Under the pieces are notes generated by a model. The model saw only the letters and a list, made by a program, of their open reading frames with translations. It did not search any database and had not been told where the DNA came from. From contig VXCM01000249.1 in NCBI GenBank assembly GCA_014773175.1, forward strand, positions 106,001 through 170,000: a stretch of 64,000 nt of DNA, in the 5' to 3' direction. This DNA comes from Lucifuga dentata (taxonomy: Eukaryota; Chordata; Actinopteri; Ophidiiformes; Bythitidae). Of the stretch, positions 29,097 to 40,849 are shown piece by piece (within the stretch, counting starts at the first letter, position 1; every line of letters starts with the position of its first letter). A program made the position numbers and the translations under genes.

Positions 29097-32000
29097 ATGA
29101 GGATCTGCCTGCAGGGTCCGGGCCATGCCGCCAGTCTTCTTGCTGAGCTCAACCGCTGTCGCCAGTCACGTAGGTACTGCGATGTGTTCCTGCAGGTTGG
29201 TAATCGGACATTTGCAGCACACCGTGCTGTGCTGGCCTGCGCTGGCACGTACTTCTGCAACCTCTTTACCCGGGCTTCAACGTCTTCCACCGCTGCCTTC
29301 TCCTTGGAGTTTATTTCTCCAGCCAACTTTGAGAAGGTCCTGACGTTTGTCTACACAGGGGAGATCTTGATTGATCTCATAGATGTTGGGGTACTGTATG
29401 ATTTGGCTGAAAGGCTGGGTGTTAGTGAACTGGTGAGGGCCTGCCACGCTACCTTCCCTGACCTTCAAACTTCTGTGGCTGCAAACTGTAAATCAAACAG
29501 TCCCCAAAACATCAGCCTTGACTCTAGCATGGTTACAGCTGCTACAGTGGGTGCAGTCAGTGCAGCTGCATCTGCATCGTCTGTGTGTTCCTCTGCTGCC
29601 TCCTGCTCATCCCTGTCCTCATCAGCTTCTGCTGCTCCGACCCCTGCTGCTGCTCCCTCACCTCTCTTCCAGGCCAGGACGCCCAGGGAAAGTCACGAAA
29701 CCCACGAGGATGCTCTGTCTCTGGACCTCAAGACAGAAGACGTCCAGTCTCACATCAGCTATGGAGAGATGGCACCTGATCATCAACATTCAGGAGGACT
29801 TAATCTTTTAACGAACAGCAAGTCCAGTCAGAATGATAGCATGCTGCCTCCGGGTCCAGTGCTCCAGCTGAAGACTGAGCAGGGGCTGGAAGAAGAAGAG
29901 GCTGGAGGTGGGGGCAGCTGTGAAGATGGACAAACGGAGGTTTGTGGGAGCTCTGACCATGCACAGTCTGATAACTCCTCCTTCCCTGATTCTTCAGCTC
30001 AACTCACAGCTGAGAGCTGCGCCCCAACTTCGTCCTCCGGAGACCCCATTGACAGCCTGCAGATGGGAGCAGTGGAGGGAGGAGAGGTGGCTGTTCCCAG
30101 GGACACCAGTCTGATATTTACAGATGCAGAAGAAGCAGAGAATGAGGAGGAGAGAGATGTTTTGGAGGGGGAGGGAACAGAGGAGGAGCAGTGGAGACAG
30201 CTGGCAGGTGACATCATTGAGCTGAGTGATGATGAGAACTACATGGAGGATGGAGATGAAGAGGACGATGATGATGACCTTGTGTGTGTGGAGAACGGAC
30301 AGGGAGGGAACTCTAGTAGCCAGGTAAAGTATTTAAAAAATATAGTAATGACTGTAGTGGAGGAAATTAGAAATCATAAGTAAAGTATAGTATCAGTCCT
30401 CCAAATATATAGTTAAGTACAATACATGAGTAAATGTACTTACTGTCCATCTGTGCTGACTCCATTTGCACAAGATTACTATTTTTAGATTACTATTTTT
30501 AAGGTTAGTATTTTTTTTTAAGGTTTCTGTTTTTTTCCATCTCCATGCTATGGTGTGTTTCATGTATGCTATAAATATTGTGAACTTTCTGTAAATTGTA
30601 TCTGTGTTTGTCAGGAGGACTAAAATGATCAGACTTTTAAAAAAGCATTTTCTTTACTCCTCCAGGCGTCAGGGAACATGGTGGCATGTAAAGCCTGTAT
30701 AGTGCCTCTCCCAGCAGACCCAGCTGCTATCAGAAGACACGCTGAGACCCATCTGACAGAGCTGGGGCAGTGTAGGGTGTGCGGAGCCAGTTTCCCAGAC
30801 CGCGCAGCGGGTGTCACCCACGCCCTTTCCCATGTTGGGGTTCAGCTCTTCACCTGCAACATGTGTAAATTGCAGTTCTGCAGCCAAAACAAACTGCTGC
30901 GTCATCACCGCCAGACAGCTTCTGGTTATACGATACCACAGGGGGCACTCACGAACAGCAGTCAGAGCCTGACCTCTGAACTGCAGTGTGCACTGTGCAC
31001 CAAAACCCTCACAAAGGACTTTCAGGTGAGTAGACTGACTTCTTTGAATATTCATTTTGAGTAGTTTGATTTTGGTGCTGGAAGATACAAAATTTTTAAA
31101 ACTGTGTTTTGCATATATATATGCAAGTTTCTGACAGAAAATATACGTATCAGAATATGTATATATGCATGTTTCACTTAGTTAGAGGACTTACAAATTA
31201 TGTATATTTAACTTACTGTGGCTGTCAGGCATTTTCCAAACCATTACACGATATTTAGATTGAATTCCTACCTCACAGCCAACATTCATGTCATACCAAT
31301 ATGGAAATGAACTTGCATAGAAAATCCACCATATTTTTGTCAAAGTGAGAGGTGTGACTATTTGAAAATATATCTTGTTATTATATACATATGTTTCATG
31401 GAAGCTTTGCCATCTTGGATTTGGAATGACATAGGCTCCAGCCGCCCCGTGACCCTCAACAGGACAACAGGTTTAGAAAATGGATGGATGGATGGATAAA
31501 ATGATGGCAATAAACAAACATACTGTAAAAAGGATATTATGCTTTTGGTACTTTCTTGCATTCAGCAGTCAACTCTTAAGTGCAGAAACAAGCTGTAACA
31601 AGCTACAAACGAAGGGTTTGATTTGGAAAATGCTCCGCAGTAATGTGAACTGAACACATTATATAAATAAGGGGATAAAACATTTAAAACCATTCTAACT
31701 TGTGTTAGTAACATTGCAGGAAGTAATCTAAGAACCAGGTGAAATTTAATACACTTGTAGTAACATTAGGAACAAACTGACCCTGGTTAAACAAATATGG
31801 AGTTAGCGCAGAATAAAACAGACGGTATGAGGCATCTGTTGTTTGTATCACTATTAGCAGGGAACCGATTTCACTTCAACCTGAGAACCGTCTGAACAGA
31901 CACATGGACAAAAAGAAAAAAAAAAAAATTGAATAACTGCTTGTAGGAGGCTCTCACATTTGCTTTCATGTGTCTTACCTCCTTCACAGACTGTCAGAGA

Positions 32001-32961
32001 CCACCTGCTGAGCCATGCGTGCCCCCAAAGCCTGAGCTGTGGAGTTTGTCACCTCCCCCAGCTCTCCTTGTGCTCCCTCCTGTGGCACACCCTCACCCAC
32101 CTCTCTTTGCCTATTTTCTCATGCCCACATTGTGCCACTTGCTTTGTAGAGCGCCCTCTGCTGGACAGACATATGACTGCGCACGCTGAGGAGGCAGAAG
32201 CTAAGGAGAGAGAGCGCTCAGCACTGCGCTCTTACAGAGTTGGGGCAGATGGAGTTGGAGGAGTAACAGGAATGGAGGAGCTGCATTGCTTCTTGTGCCC
32301 CCAGACGTTCCGCTCCACTTCTGCCTTTCAGCACCACCTCAGCTTGCACACAACTGAGTCTCTGGGGAGCGGCGGAGGTGTTGGGGGCCAGGGATGGTCA
32401 TGCAAACGTAAAGCTGACCAGCCTCTCGAGTTCCCTTCCTCTTCTTGCTCCTCCTCCTCTCCCCGGGAGGTTGGCAGCTTTGTCAAAATGAGCAACCTGG
32501 GTTTGGGCCTGGGTGTGAGCTTTGGCATAACAGATAGGGCTTTTCAAGGGCACGGCATGCCCTCTGGTTTTCTGACCAATGGGGGTTCGGGGCCAGATGG
32601 GGTTGCTGCCGCAGCAGGTGTTCGCGAAAAATGGTACCGGTGCCGCTACTGCGGTAAACGTTTTGCCCACTCAGGGGAGTTCACCTATCACCTCCGCATC
32701 CACACTGGAGAGAAGCCCTACCAGTGCAAGGTGTGTTTCCGGTTCTTTCGGGGACGGTCCACTATGATCTGCCACCTGAAGACACACGCCGGCGCTCTCA
32801 TGTACCGGTGCACTGTCTGCGGACTGTACTTCTCCACGCTAAAGCTGGTGTCGTCCCATATGGAGCTCCACAAGGACCATCTGCCCCCAGACTTCAACAT
32901 CGAGCAGACCTTCATGTACAACGATCACTCAAAAGAACCGCTGCCCACTGTGGTCACCTGA
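29097..32961 (+). CDS. zbtb39: BTB/POZ C2H2 zinc-finger protein 39
   Basis: Nuclear BTB-zinc-finger protein, probably a transcriptional repressor. Three coding exons, 29097-30323, 30666-31025 and 31990-32961, all in phase 0, give 852 residues (human about 712). The BTB domain covers about residues 15-120, with YCDVFLQVGNRTFAAHRAVL and SPANFEKVLTFVYTGE. The middle (about 125-405) is disordered: a Ser/Ala-rich run, then acidic stretches with IIELSDDENYMEDGDEEDDD. C2H2 fingers occupy about 415 to 830. The best are CRYCGKRFAHSGEFTYHLRI, the HTGEKPYQCKVC linker, and CTVCGLYFSTLKLVSSHMEL. The tail FNIEQTFMYN-HSKE matches the family end. The start ATG at 29097 aligns with the human MRI..LQ N-terminus; the frame upstream to the acceptor at 29054/29055 is open but has no ATG. 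A non-coding first exon ending at 27887 is likely. gpr182 lies next, converging, as in human. Confidence 0.93.
31425..31500 (+). repeat. Teleost repeat tail with (ATGG)n
   Basis: ATAGGCTCCAGCCGCCCCGT followed by GACCCTCAACAGGA, GAAAATGGATGGATGGATGG. This is the recognisable end of a widespread teleost interspersed repeat. It is in zbtb39 intron 3. Confidence 0.6.
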
Positions 32962-33822
32962 TAAACTCTGTGACTGCCTGTTTGTCTGCTGTGTGTGTAT
33001 TTGTCTTCTTTCTCTCGCTTTGACACCTCTTCAGTTTTGGTTGTTGTGGACCTTATACTGCATATAATCGATTAGACTCGTAGAATGTAATGGACGTATT
33101 ATCTGTAGCCTCCTGTTCACCAGGTCAGCCTGTTTGGAGGCGTGGAACTACTTTAAAGTGAAGCCACTTGGCAGCAGTGTGTCATGTTCTGTGTCAATGC
33201 AAGATGGGAACCTGTTTTCTCTCTGCTTGTATTATCTATTCACAACAAGTCTGTAATTTTATACCTTTAAAATTTTTGGTTTTGTATTATATCGGTGATT
33301 GATAATTACACTGTAGCAGCTCACTGCAGCATTGTAGAAATAAATTTCTTATATAATTTTCCTATATTTGCAGTTACTCTGAAGTGTCACATGATATATT
33401 TTAACACACTCTAAGTAGTTCTCTTTTACAGATTTGTTTCGCTTTTCAGTACATTTGCAATAAGATTTTATAATTCACAAGGAAACACATTTCACTTTTT
33501 ATTTGTCATTGCAAAAAACAAAAAAAACACGCTGCCTGGTGTGTTATCAGCAATCAAAAAGCATCTCTATGTATGTTGTCATTTAGTCACATGCTGTGTC
33601 CGTTGATACATGAGTTTTCAGAACACAGTGTAATTACTGTGTTATAGAAACATAGTAATGAAGTGCCCATTTACAAATTCACATATTACAAATGTGTCTT
33701 ACCTCATATTTATGATGACAGTTCAACTATTTATTCTGTTTATGCCTTTGTACATTCCATATTGTGTGTAAGACTATGAATATTGTCTTTTCTAAACCCT
33801 TGTTTTACTTATTGAAAATAAA
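32962..33822 (+). other. zbtb39 3'UTR
   Basis: Non-coding sequence after the TGA with AATAAA at 33339-33344 and 33817-33822. No other gene feature is seen. Confidence 0.6.
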
Positions 33823-34343
33823 AAAAAATGCTTCTAGGAAAAGACTTTTCCTTCCCTTTTTTTAAAATCAGTTTTGAATTGTTTTACCATATCCTGCAAA
33901 AACTCCAAAACCTATTCATCATCAAAATTTCAATGATGAATTAGCAGAATGCTGTATATTAAGAGCCTCTCTGCTTTTATAGGTTTGTGACCTTTGCCCT
34001 TTAAAAGCCCTGCTCACTTCCTGCTATTGTGCTATCAGTGGAATGAAACCTTCCCCCATTTCCTTTTTCTTCCTTCTTATCATTTATGCTGTTACATGTG
34101 ACACATTTTAGCGGAAACGTAAATGGAAGTAAACGTAACAGAGATCAACAGTGCTTCTACTTCCAAGAATGAGATAACTAAATGCAAAACCAGCATGTAA
34201 GCTTAGTATAATAAAACGCAATGGCTCCAAGTTTGGATGTTCCCATGCTTCGTCATTGCAGCTCTTTCCCATTATCCTCACAAATTACAACATGCCACTA
34301 AGATTTCCCAGCTTGTGTGGATACAAATAGTGTTTGAGGGATT
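33823..34343. other. Short spacer between convergent zbtb39 and gpr182
   Basis: About 0.5 kb of AT-rich sequence between the two transcript ends. I see no coding or repeat signature. Confidence 0.5.
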
Positions 34344-34349
34344 TTTATT
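34344..34349 (-). terminator. Candidate gpr182 polyadenylation signal
   Basis: AATAAA on the minus strand (TTTATT on plus), about 625 nt after the gpr182 stop. Confidence 0.45.
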
Positions 34350-34973
34350 ACATGTTAACAAGCAAATATGTTGCAGCACATGTAGACTACAAGAACATCT
34401 GCAGACACATAAATAAGCATTTATAGTGTGAGCTAAGACTTATCTACTAAATAGTTATGCAAAACAAAGAAATAGTCCAAATTAAACCAACTTAAGTACA
34501 TTTTCACATTTGCAAGATCCTTAGAAGAGCATGTGGAATGCTTTATCTTACACTGGATACACAACTGATTTGTTTGCATGTTTTCCTGCTCCAGTGCTTT
34601 TTTCCTTATGCCATGAGGCTTTAGACATTGCCATGAGTTCCTGTGGGAATTCATCAGTTTTGAGGGAAAAATCTTCAAACATTTCCTGCCTTCCTCTACT
34701 TAAAACCGTAATCAGATACATGCATAAAACAGGAAGTGGATTATGAAAGGAAGGTGAGCCCACCCTTACATAAACAACGCAATGAGTTCACAACCAGACA
34801 ACCATTGCTATTGCTCTGGTATCTACCATTCTGAAATGCACGACTGCATTCTGATTGCCTCATAGTCAAAGCTTCCTTCTTGTCAGTCGTCTCTCATCCC
34901 TTACAAAATGTCTTGCTCCTGTGCTTGTGTGGATTGGACAGAAGCTATCTATATGTGTATGTCGGCTTCTTTC

Positions 34974-36074
34974 TTATGATCCAACGTCAGAGTGGCTGGT
35001 GCTGGTGCTACTTAGCCTGCGCTGCTTCCCTAGCTCTGCACCCCCTCCGTTGGCAGCATTGGCCTGGGCCCCTGCTCCCAGCTGGTCCATAGTTCCCGGG
35101 GCCTCTCTGGGTATGTAGTTCACCACAGTGTTGATCAGGTTGTTGCGGAAGCTCTTGCTGAGGAAGTTGTAAAGAATTGGGTTGGCAACGCAGTGGAAAA
35201 GAGACAGGCACTGCACCACGCTGAAGGAAAAGTAGAGGACGTCTACGGTGTTGCAGCTGAAGATGTAGGGGTCAAGGTCATCTATTGTAATCAGGAACAC
35301 CACCAGGTGGTATGGCAGCCAGCACATTAAAAACACCAGCGAGTACACATGGACCAGCCAAACATCTCGCCGGTCCTGCACATCTGGCGCTGTTCGAACT
35401 GCACGAGCAATCAACATGTTACAGGTGATGATGACAGCAGTAGGGCCCAGGAACTGGAAGATCAGGCTCAGGAAAGTCACAGAGACAAACCACTCGGTGA
35501 AGCTGTACTCAGGGAACATGTAACAGCCTGGCTCATCCCACTCCAGCAAGTCCACGTGAACATTCTCCATCAGGCCCAGGAACAAAGACAGCAGCCACAG
35601 GCCTCCACAGAGCAGCCAGCGTTGCCGACCCACCACAGGGAAGCAGGCCGGAGATGATGGTCTGGTTAGGGATAGGTAGCGCTCCAGTGTCATGAAGGCC
35701 AGAAAGAAGGAGCTGCTGTAGAAGTTGACCACATAGATGAGATTGGTGACCTTGCAGAGAAAGCGGCCCCACAACCAAACCTTGTCCATGGTCACCTCCA
35801 TCATGAAGAAAGGCAGGATCACAATCACCATCAGGTCCGACAGGCTCACATTGATGATGCAGAAGAGGACTCCGCTGGCTGAGTGGCGTCGCCGCCAGTT
35901 GACCCAGACGACCAGCGTGTTCTCAAGCAGCCCCACCATGAAGATGAAAAGGTAGAGGAGGAAGAGGGCGATGCGTTGGTAGTCTCTGTCGAGCTCGATG
36001 GTGCACTCGTAGATAAACCATGGTGTGCCATTATAGAAAGCTAATGAGTGGTTGATGTGCTCGTCTGTGCTCAT
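34974..36074 (-). CDS. gpr182: G-protein coupled receptor 182 (atypical chemokine-like receptor)
   Basis: Class A seven-transmembrane receptor, 366 residues in one coding exon. In mammals GPR182 is an endothelial atypical receptor related to ACKR3; that role is family knowledge. The N-terminus has two N-glycosylation sequons (NHS, NGT). TM1 contains GLLENTLVVWVNWR and TM2 SLSDLMVIVILPFFMMEVT. A conserved WLWGRFLCK precedes TM3. The DRY position reads ERY (LERYLSLT). TM6 has CWLPYH and TM7 CVANPILYNFLS, then NTVVNYIPRE as in GPR182 orthologues. The C-tail is Ser/Thr-rich, compatible with arrestin binding. The ATG is preceded three bases upstream by a splice acceptor (CTAG|ACC), and a likely non-coding first exon ends at the donor 36452|36451 (CCGAG|GTATGA). 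Convergent neighbour zbtb39 supports orthology. Confidence 0.92.
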   Translation of the reverse strand: MSTDEHINHSLAFYNGTPWFIYECTIELDRDYQRIALFLLYLFIFMVGLLENTLVVWVNWRRRHSASGVLFCIINVSLSDLMVIVILPFFMMEVTMDKVWLWGRFLCKVTNLIYVVNFYSSSFFLAFMTLERYLSLTRPSSPACFPVVGRQRWLLCGGLWLLSLFLGLMENVHVDLLEWDEPGCYMFPEYSFTEWFVSVTFLSLIFQFLGPTAVIITCNMLIARAVRTAPDVQDRRDVWLVHVYSLVFLMCWLPYHLVVFLITIDDLDPYIFSCNTVDVLYFSFSVVQCLSLFHCVANPILYNFLSKSFRNNLINTVVNYIPREAPGTMDQLGAGAQANAANGGGAELGKQRRLSSTSTSHSDVGS

Positions 36075-36451
36075 GGTCTAGAGGGTAGAGGGAAATGGTT
36101 TTAAATCAGGAGAGTTTAGATTTACTTTGATGCTAATCTGATTATGTTTTCAGACATTACATAACAGAAGCGCAGGAGGAGGAGGGTGGCTGACATACTG
36201 GGCTCAAGCTAAACATTTCTCCAATATTCTGAGAGGTGCAATAATACAACTCCATGTTATTCCAGCCCTACAACATGCAATTAAGAAAATATAAATGTCC
36301 CACTTTGAAGTCATGTGAATGCATGCTTAGATTTATTTACGATTAAAGTCACACTTTCTTTATATTTTCATTTACTTACCAGCAAGTGGACCAGATTTTC
36401 ATTGCTAAAGCTGTACTATTTCTAAACAAATAGAATAAGACATGATCATAC

Positions 36452-36545
36452 CTCGGTATAGAGATGAACGTATTGAAGATGAGGTCTGATGAAGAGGGCT
36501 GGTCCCTCCTGAGGCCTTGTTCTCTTCTGCGTTTAGCCTGCAGAC
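36452..36545 (-). other. Probable non-coding first exon of gpr182
   Basis: Minus-strand donor CCGAG|GTATGA at 36452/36451 pairs with the acceptor just before the gpr182 ATG (36078). The upstream boundary is a guess. No TATA box is certain. Confidence 0.35.
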
Positions 36546-37299
36546 ACAAGAGGACTCTTTCCCTCTCTGATGTTGAGGACTATCTGAGCAAATGGTCAGT
36601 TTGAAGTTTCTACCCTCCCATGTCTCTCATTAACACACCCATGCACGCACACATGCACGAACAGGACATCCTCAGTTAGTGGGGAGTGGCACGGTATCAG
36701 GGAAACCCACATGGCTAAAGGACCCAGGTTGTTTAATTTGTTCAGTCATAAGGCGTTTTCATATTTTAACCTCAGCACTTAATGGTGCACTTTGAGGAAA
36801 CGTATAAAGACTTCAAACAAATCCCTTCACAACCTGATCATTCCAATGCAAACATTTCTTTACAGTCTGCCTCAGAAATCACTGATCAATCGCATACAGC
36901 GTTTGGACTTCTCATTTCATTATCATTGGTTTAATTTGTATAAAATCACTGATGCTCAGCTTCATGTGTAGGTGTTAAAGGTGCAGGAACACTGAAAACA
37001 GCCGCCAGATAGCAGAGAACAATGCCAGAAAGTGTGCTGTGCTGTGGGGCATCGTGAGCGACAGGCATGGTAGAATTTGGAAACCTGTGATACATCAGCC
37101 GCACTGAGGAAGGGGGGGCTCTTATACCAACATGCATATCCTCATTATTACATTATTTCAACACATTCTTTTGAGATGAGCTGCAGAAATGTGTTTCCAC
37201 TGAACTGCCTGCTTTAGAGTTGTCAGCAATTATTGGTTTCCCAGAAACCAAAACCCAGCCAACAACAAAGGACTGAGGTGTCAGCAATTTGTTGATATA
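36546..37299. other. Intergenic spacer upstream of gpr182
   Basis: AT-rich spacer that must contain the gpr182 promoter. I see no gene; the short ORF on the minus strand near 36946-37137 has no recognisable product. Confidence 0.45.
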
Positions 37300-37793
37300 A
37301 TGTGCCCTCCACAAACGTTGGCAACCTTGGTAAATAAAAGAAAATGGGCTGTGAGGAAAAAAATGTCTTTATTGGTTAGCCTCTTCATCTTTCATTCAAA
37401 TATTTACAAAAATATAACCTTTAGTTAAGGTAAAATAATTGATAGGAAAAAGAAATCCTTATCGCGAAACAAATATTTTTCTCAATCGGCCTGGTGGCAT
37501 CTGATTGTAGTTTTGGAGACTTTTTGACCCCAACAAACATCTACAATTCTCCAGCCGTGATCCTTGGAGATTCTTTGGCAACTCAAACCATCATCCTCAC
37601 TATATGTGGGCTCAATATAGACACATCTTCTTAAAAAATATTTGTTTCATGATAAGAATTTTTTTTCTTTTCAATCATTTTACTTTAATTGAAGGTTATA
37701 TTTTTGTTAATACTTTAAATGGAAGATCAAGAGGATAAATATAAAGACATTTTTTTCACAGCCCATTTTACTCATTATTTGTGGAGGGCACTG
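37300..37793. mobile_element. Tc1/mariner-type MITE (494 bp)
   Basis: Termini match in inverted orientation: GTGCCCTCCACAAA at the left and a TTTGTGGAGGGCAC right end. Arms of about 170 bp continue through AAAATGGGCTGTGA / TCACAGCCCATTTT and AAAAATATAACCTT / AAGGTTATATTTTT. TA is present on both flanks (37298-37299, 37794-37795). The CAGTGCCCTCCA-type end is a common Tc1/mariner terminus in fish genomes. No transposase frame remains. Confidence 0.75.
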
Positions 37794-38632
37794 TATATAA
37801 CCTGAGGGATGATGGAGGTGTTTTCTAAATTTCTAAAGCTAAAAATTGAGTTAAAAATGCAGATGTAACAAGTGCAGTCTCCTCTGATACCACAACGCCC
37901 TCAAATAAAGCAGGAGCAGCTCAGGTGATGTTGCCCTGATTTGTCCTCACTTGAGAGACTGTAAGGTCGCTGCTTAAGTCAGCATCACAGTGAGAGAATA
38001 CAGGAATGTTTCTGTTGCCCATGATTCACATCGAGTGCAGATTAATGGGATCTGCCCCTTGTACACTGTGTTCCTCCGTTTCAGACCTGTCAGCATTTTG
38101 TATCTTACTGACTCCCCCATTCTGTCTCCTTGCTCATCCTGCCTGTTTCCTATTATCCATTCAATTCTTTGTGATAAAACAGGAAGGAACCAGTCAGCAG
38201 AAGTACATCTTTTAGAAAGGGTTGGACAAAAACAGTCCCTGACCCTCACCATGTTGTTATCTAAGACAGTAAAAACATGATCTGCTAAATATCATGGAAG
38301 TTAGTTATCATATCTTGTATCACATGTAATATCATGTAGTGTAGTTTGTAGTAAATAAGCAATATGTATCATCAGCGTGCCTACATCTCATTATTTCCTG
38401 AAGTAACTAAAGGTGAAATATTTAAATATTTCCCCTAGTGTCATTATGTAGGTGATTGTATGTATACACACACGCATACACACACACGGACACACATGTG
38501 GACTCATGTTAATAACTGACACACTTCTCAGAAATTCTTTGTAAAATATATTTTGGTCCAAAGGCTGATATGCAAAAATACAAGATGTGCAATCATCAAG
38601 TTTGTGAGGCATCATACAAAGCGTTCTATTCT

Positions 38633-39645
38633 ATGGAACGCCAAATGCGCCAAAATTAAATATATAAAAACGATATTATGAAAAAAATAACTCTATGCAA
38701 AAGTAACAATAAAGTATGAAATAATTCCAGAAATCATTATCATGAAATCTTATTTCATAACTTTATTTCACAACATCGTTTTTATTTCATAATAACACTT
38801 TTATTTCACAATACCCTGTTTTTCACGTCTATTTTTATTTCACAACACCGTTTTTCTGAAAGCTCTTCATATATCATAATGGCACATTTCATGATGAAAT
38901 CTCGATCTGTCAATCAGGACCAGTGGGCGTGGCTTTAAGCTGTTACAGTAGTCAGACAAAGCAAAACCAGGAAGACAACAAACTCACGACAAACTCTACT
39001 GTAAGTTAAACTTAATGCTGCAACTATTAAACTATCACCAAATTAAGTTTTGGGATTTTTTCATGCTAGAAAGTAGCTGCTTACAATTTGTTAAAATGTT
39101 ATCACCCGGGTTGACTGAGTACGATGACCGGTCAGTCACATCGGGAGCCGGGGAAGCTGCTCGCTGCAGTTAGCCTCCATCGGAACTTCCCATCTCCAAA
39201 AATGTAGAAACAAATTTTTCAGTCAATCATATATTCGAATTCTAAGCAGCTACTTTCTCGCATGAAAAAAATCTCAAAATTTAATTTGGTGAGTTTAATC
39301 GTTGTAGCATAAAGTTTTAACTGACAGCTGAGTTTGTCGGCCGTTGCTGACTACTGGAACAACCAATCAGCGTAAGGCCACGCCCACTGGTCCTGATTGA
39401 CAGACCGAAATCTCGTCATGAAATGTGTCATGATATATCTAATATATCTATAGCTTTCAGAAAAACGGTGTTGTGAAATAAAAGACTTGAAAAACAGGGT
39501 GTTATGAAATAAAAGTGTTGTTATGAAATAAGATTTCATGATAATTTATGGAATTATTTCATAATTTATTGATACTTTTGCATAGATTTATTTATTTCAT
39601 AATATCGTTTTTATATATTTAATTTTGGCGCATTTAGTGTTCCAT
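38633..39645. mobile_element. About 1-kb palindromic (long inverted repeat) element
   Basis: Starts ATGGAACGCCAAATGCGCC and ends GGCGCATTTAGTGTTCCAT. The arms are imperfect inverted repeats of about 450 bp: both contain AATTAAATATATAAAAACGA, the TTATTTCATAA-rich stretch, TTTTTCTGAAAGCT and TCAATCAGGACCAGTGGGCG in opposite orientation. A central region at about 39085-39235 is mostly unpaired except AGTAGCTGCTTA / TAAGCAGCTACT. The flanks TCTATTCT (38625-38632) and ACTATTCT (39646-39653) look like an 8-bp target-site duplication with one mismatch, as hAT elements make. No protein is encoded. The superfamily is inferred from the flank length alone. Confidence 0.8.
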
Positions 39646-39653
39646 ACTATTCT

Positions 39654-40849
39654 GTCTTTCCAGTGTTTTGGAATGCTATATCATGACTCATCATTTGTTA
39701 AGGCTAACTGAATAACTAAATGAAAAGTAGTGTTATTTATTTTATACAATTTTAACACAGTACTCAGGTTATCGCTTAATTGCTCAAATGCCATTACAAT
39801 GCACAGACATTAATTCTTAGATCTATTGCCATATTAATCTGTTGCTATATATTCATATCCTATCAAAAAATAATTCACATAGCAAGTTAGCACGAAACAC
39901 AACAGTGTTTTCACGGGAATCAGTCCAGATTAATGATGGTTGGGCCACAGTCCACAAGTGTTTAAATTTAGAAAATCTTCATGGACACAATGGCAAAATG
40001 TAGACAGTCACTTCATGAATGCATGTCCAGGTGTAAAGGAAACGCTCTTAGCTTTTGAGTCTAAAGTCAGCATCTACTCAGTCCTTTTACATGCTGTGGT
40101 AGCTAACAGTTACAGGGGTGGAAAACTGGCCCAAATTTGCTTTAAAACATCTACACCACTTCAACTGACTGCACTGTCTTCTACATTTACCTCAAAATCT
40201 AGGAGTTTTTGATGGAAACACTATTTAATGACTGAATAATTTAAACAGGTTCAACTGTCTGTCACAATAAAGCCAATTTAATTGTATTGAAAAGTGCAAA
40301 TCCTGCTTTGATAATAAAGCTTTGATTCCACATATTTGGCACTCTAAACATTCAGCAGATAAATGAGCTTATTTCTCAAGTCTCTTCCTGAAACTACAAT
40401 TATTCTGCAACGCCTATCACCATTAAAGATTATTCTAAGATTAAATTTAGTTCATGCCTGGAAAACCAGAACAAAGTGACTGCATGAAATTACAAAATGA
40501 CGATATAGATCTAGCACTGATCTGAGTTAATACTTTGAACACAGATCTACAGCAGTTTGTTTCCAAGTACCCTTTTGTTCCAGAGTTAGTCAGTTAGATT
40601 CTAATATCTATAAGAAATACATATTAAACCTTAAAAATAAATATATGCATCAGAAGTAGTACATGATATTGCTACAATGGAAGCAGGGTTGTCTCAGATC
40701 ACCAAATTCACATAATGATCTGTGTGTGCATACTATTTTTGGTCAATGGGTAAAACAGACTTTTTGAAAACAAAAGCAAAAAGTAGCAGTAAAACCTTTT
40801 GAACTCTCGGTTGGATGCTGGACCGGCTGGCAGTGGTCGCAGCTTAAAA
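39654..40849. other. Spacer and pip4k2c 3'UTR
   Basis: The part nearest 40849 must contain the pip4k2c 3'UTR. A clear AATAAA in the right orientation is not obvious; ATTAAA (TTTAAT on plus) occurs at 40224-40229. No other gene signature is seen. Confidence 0.4.

Noticed and set aside
35349..35657. Plus-strand ORF inside gpr182
   Set aside because: Antisense shadow of a complete seven-transmembrane receptor frame.
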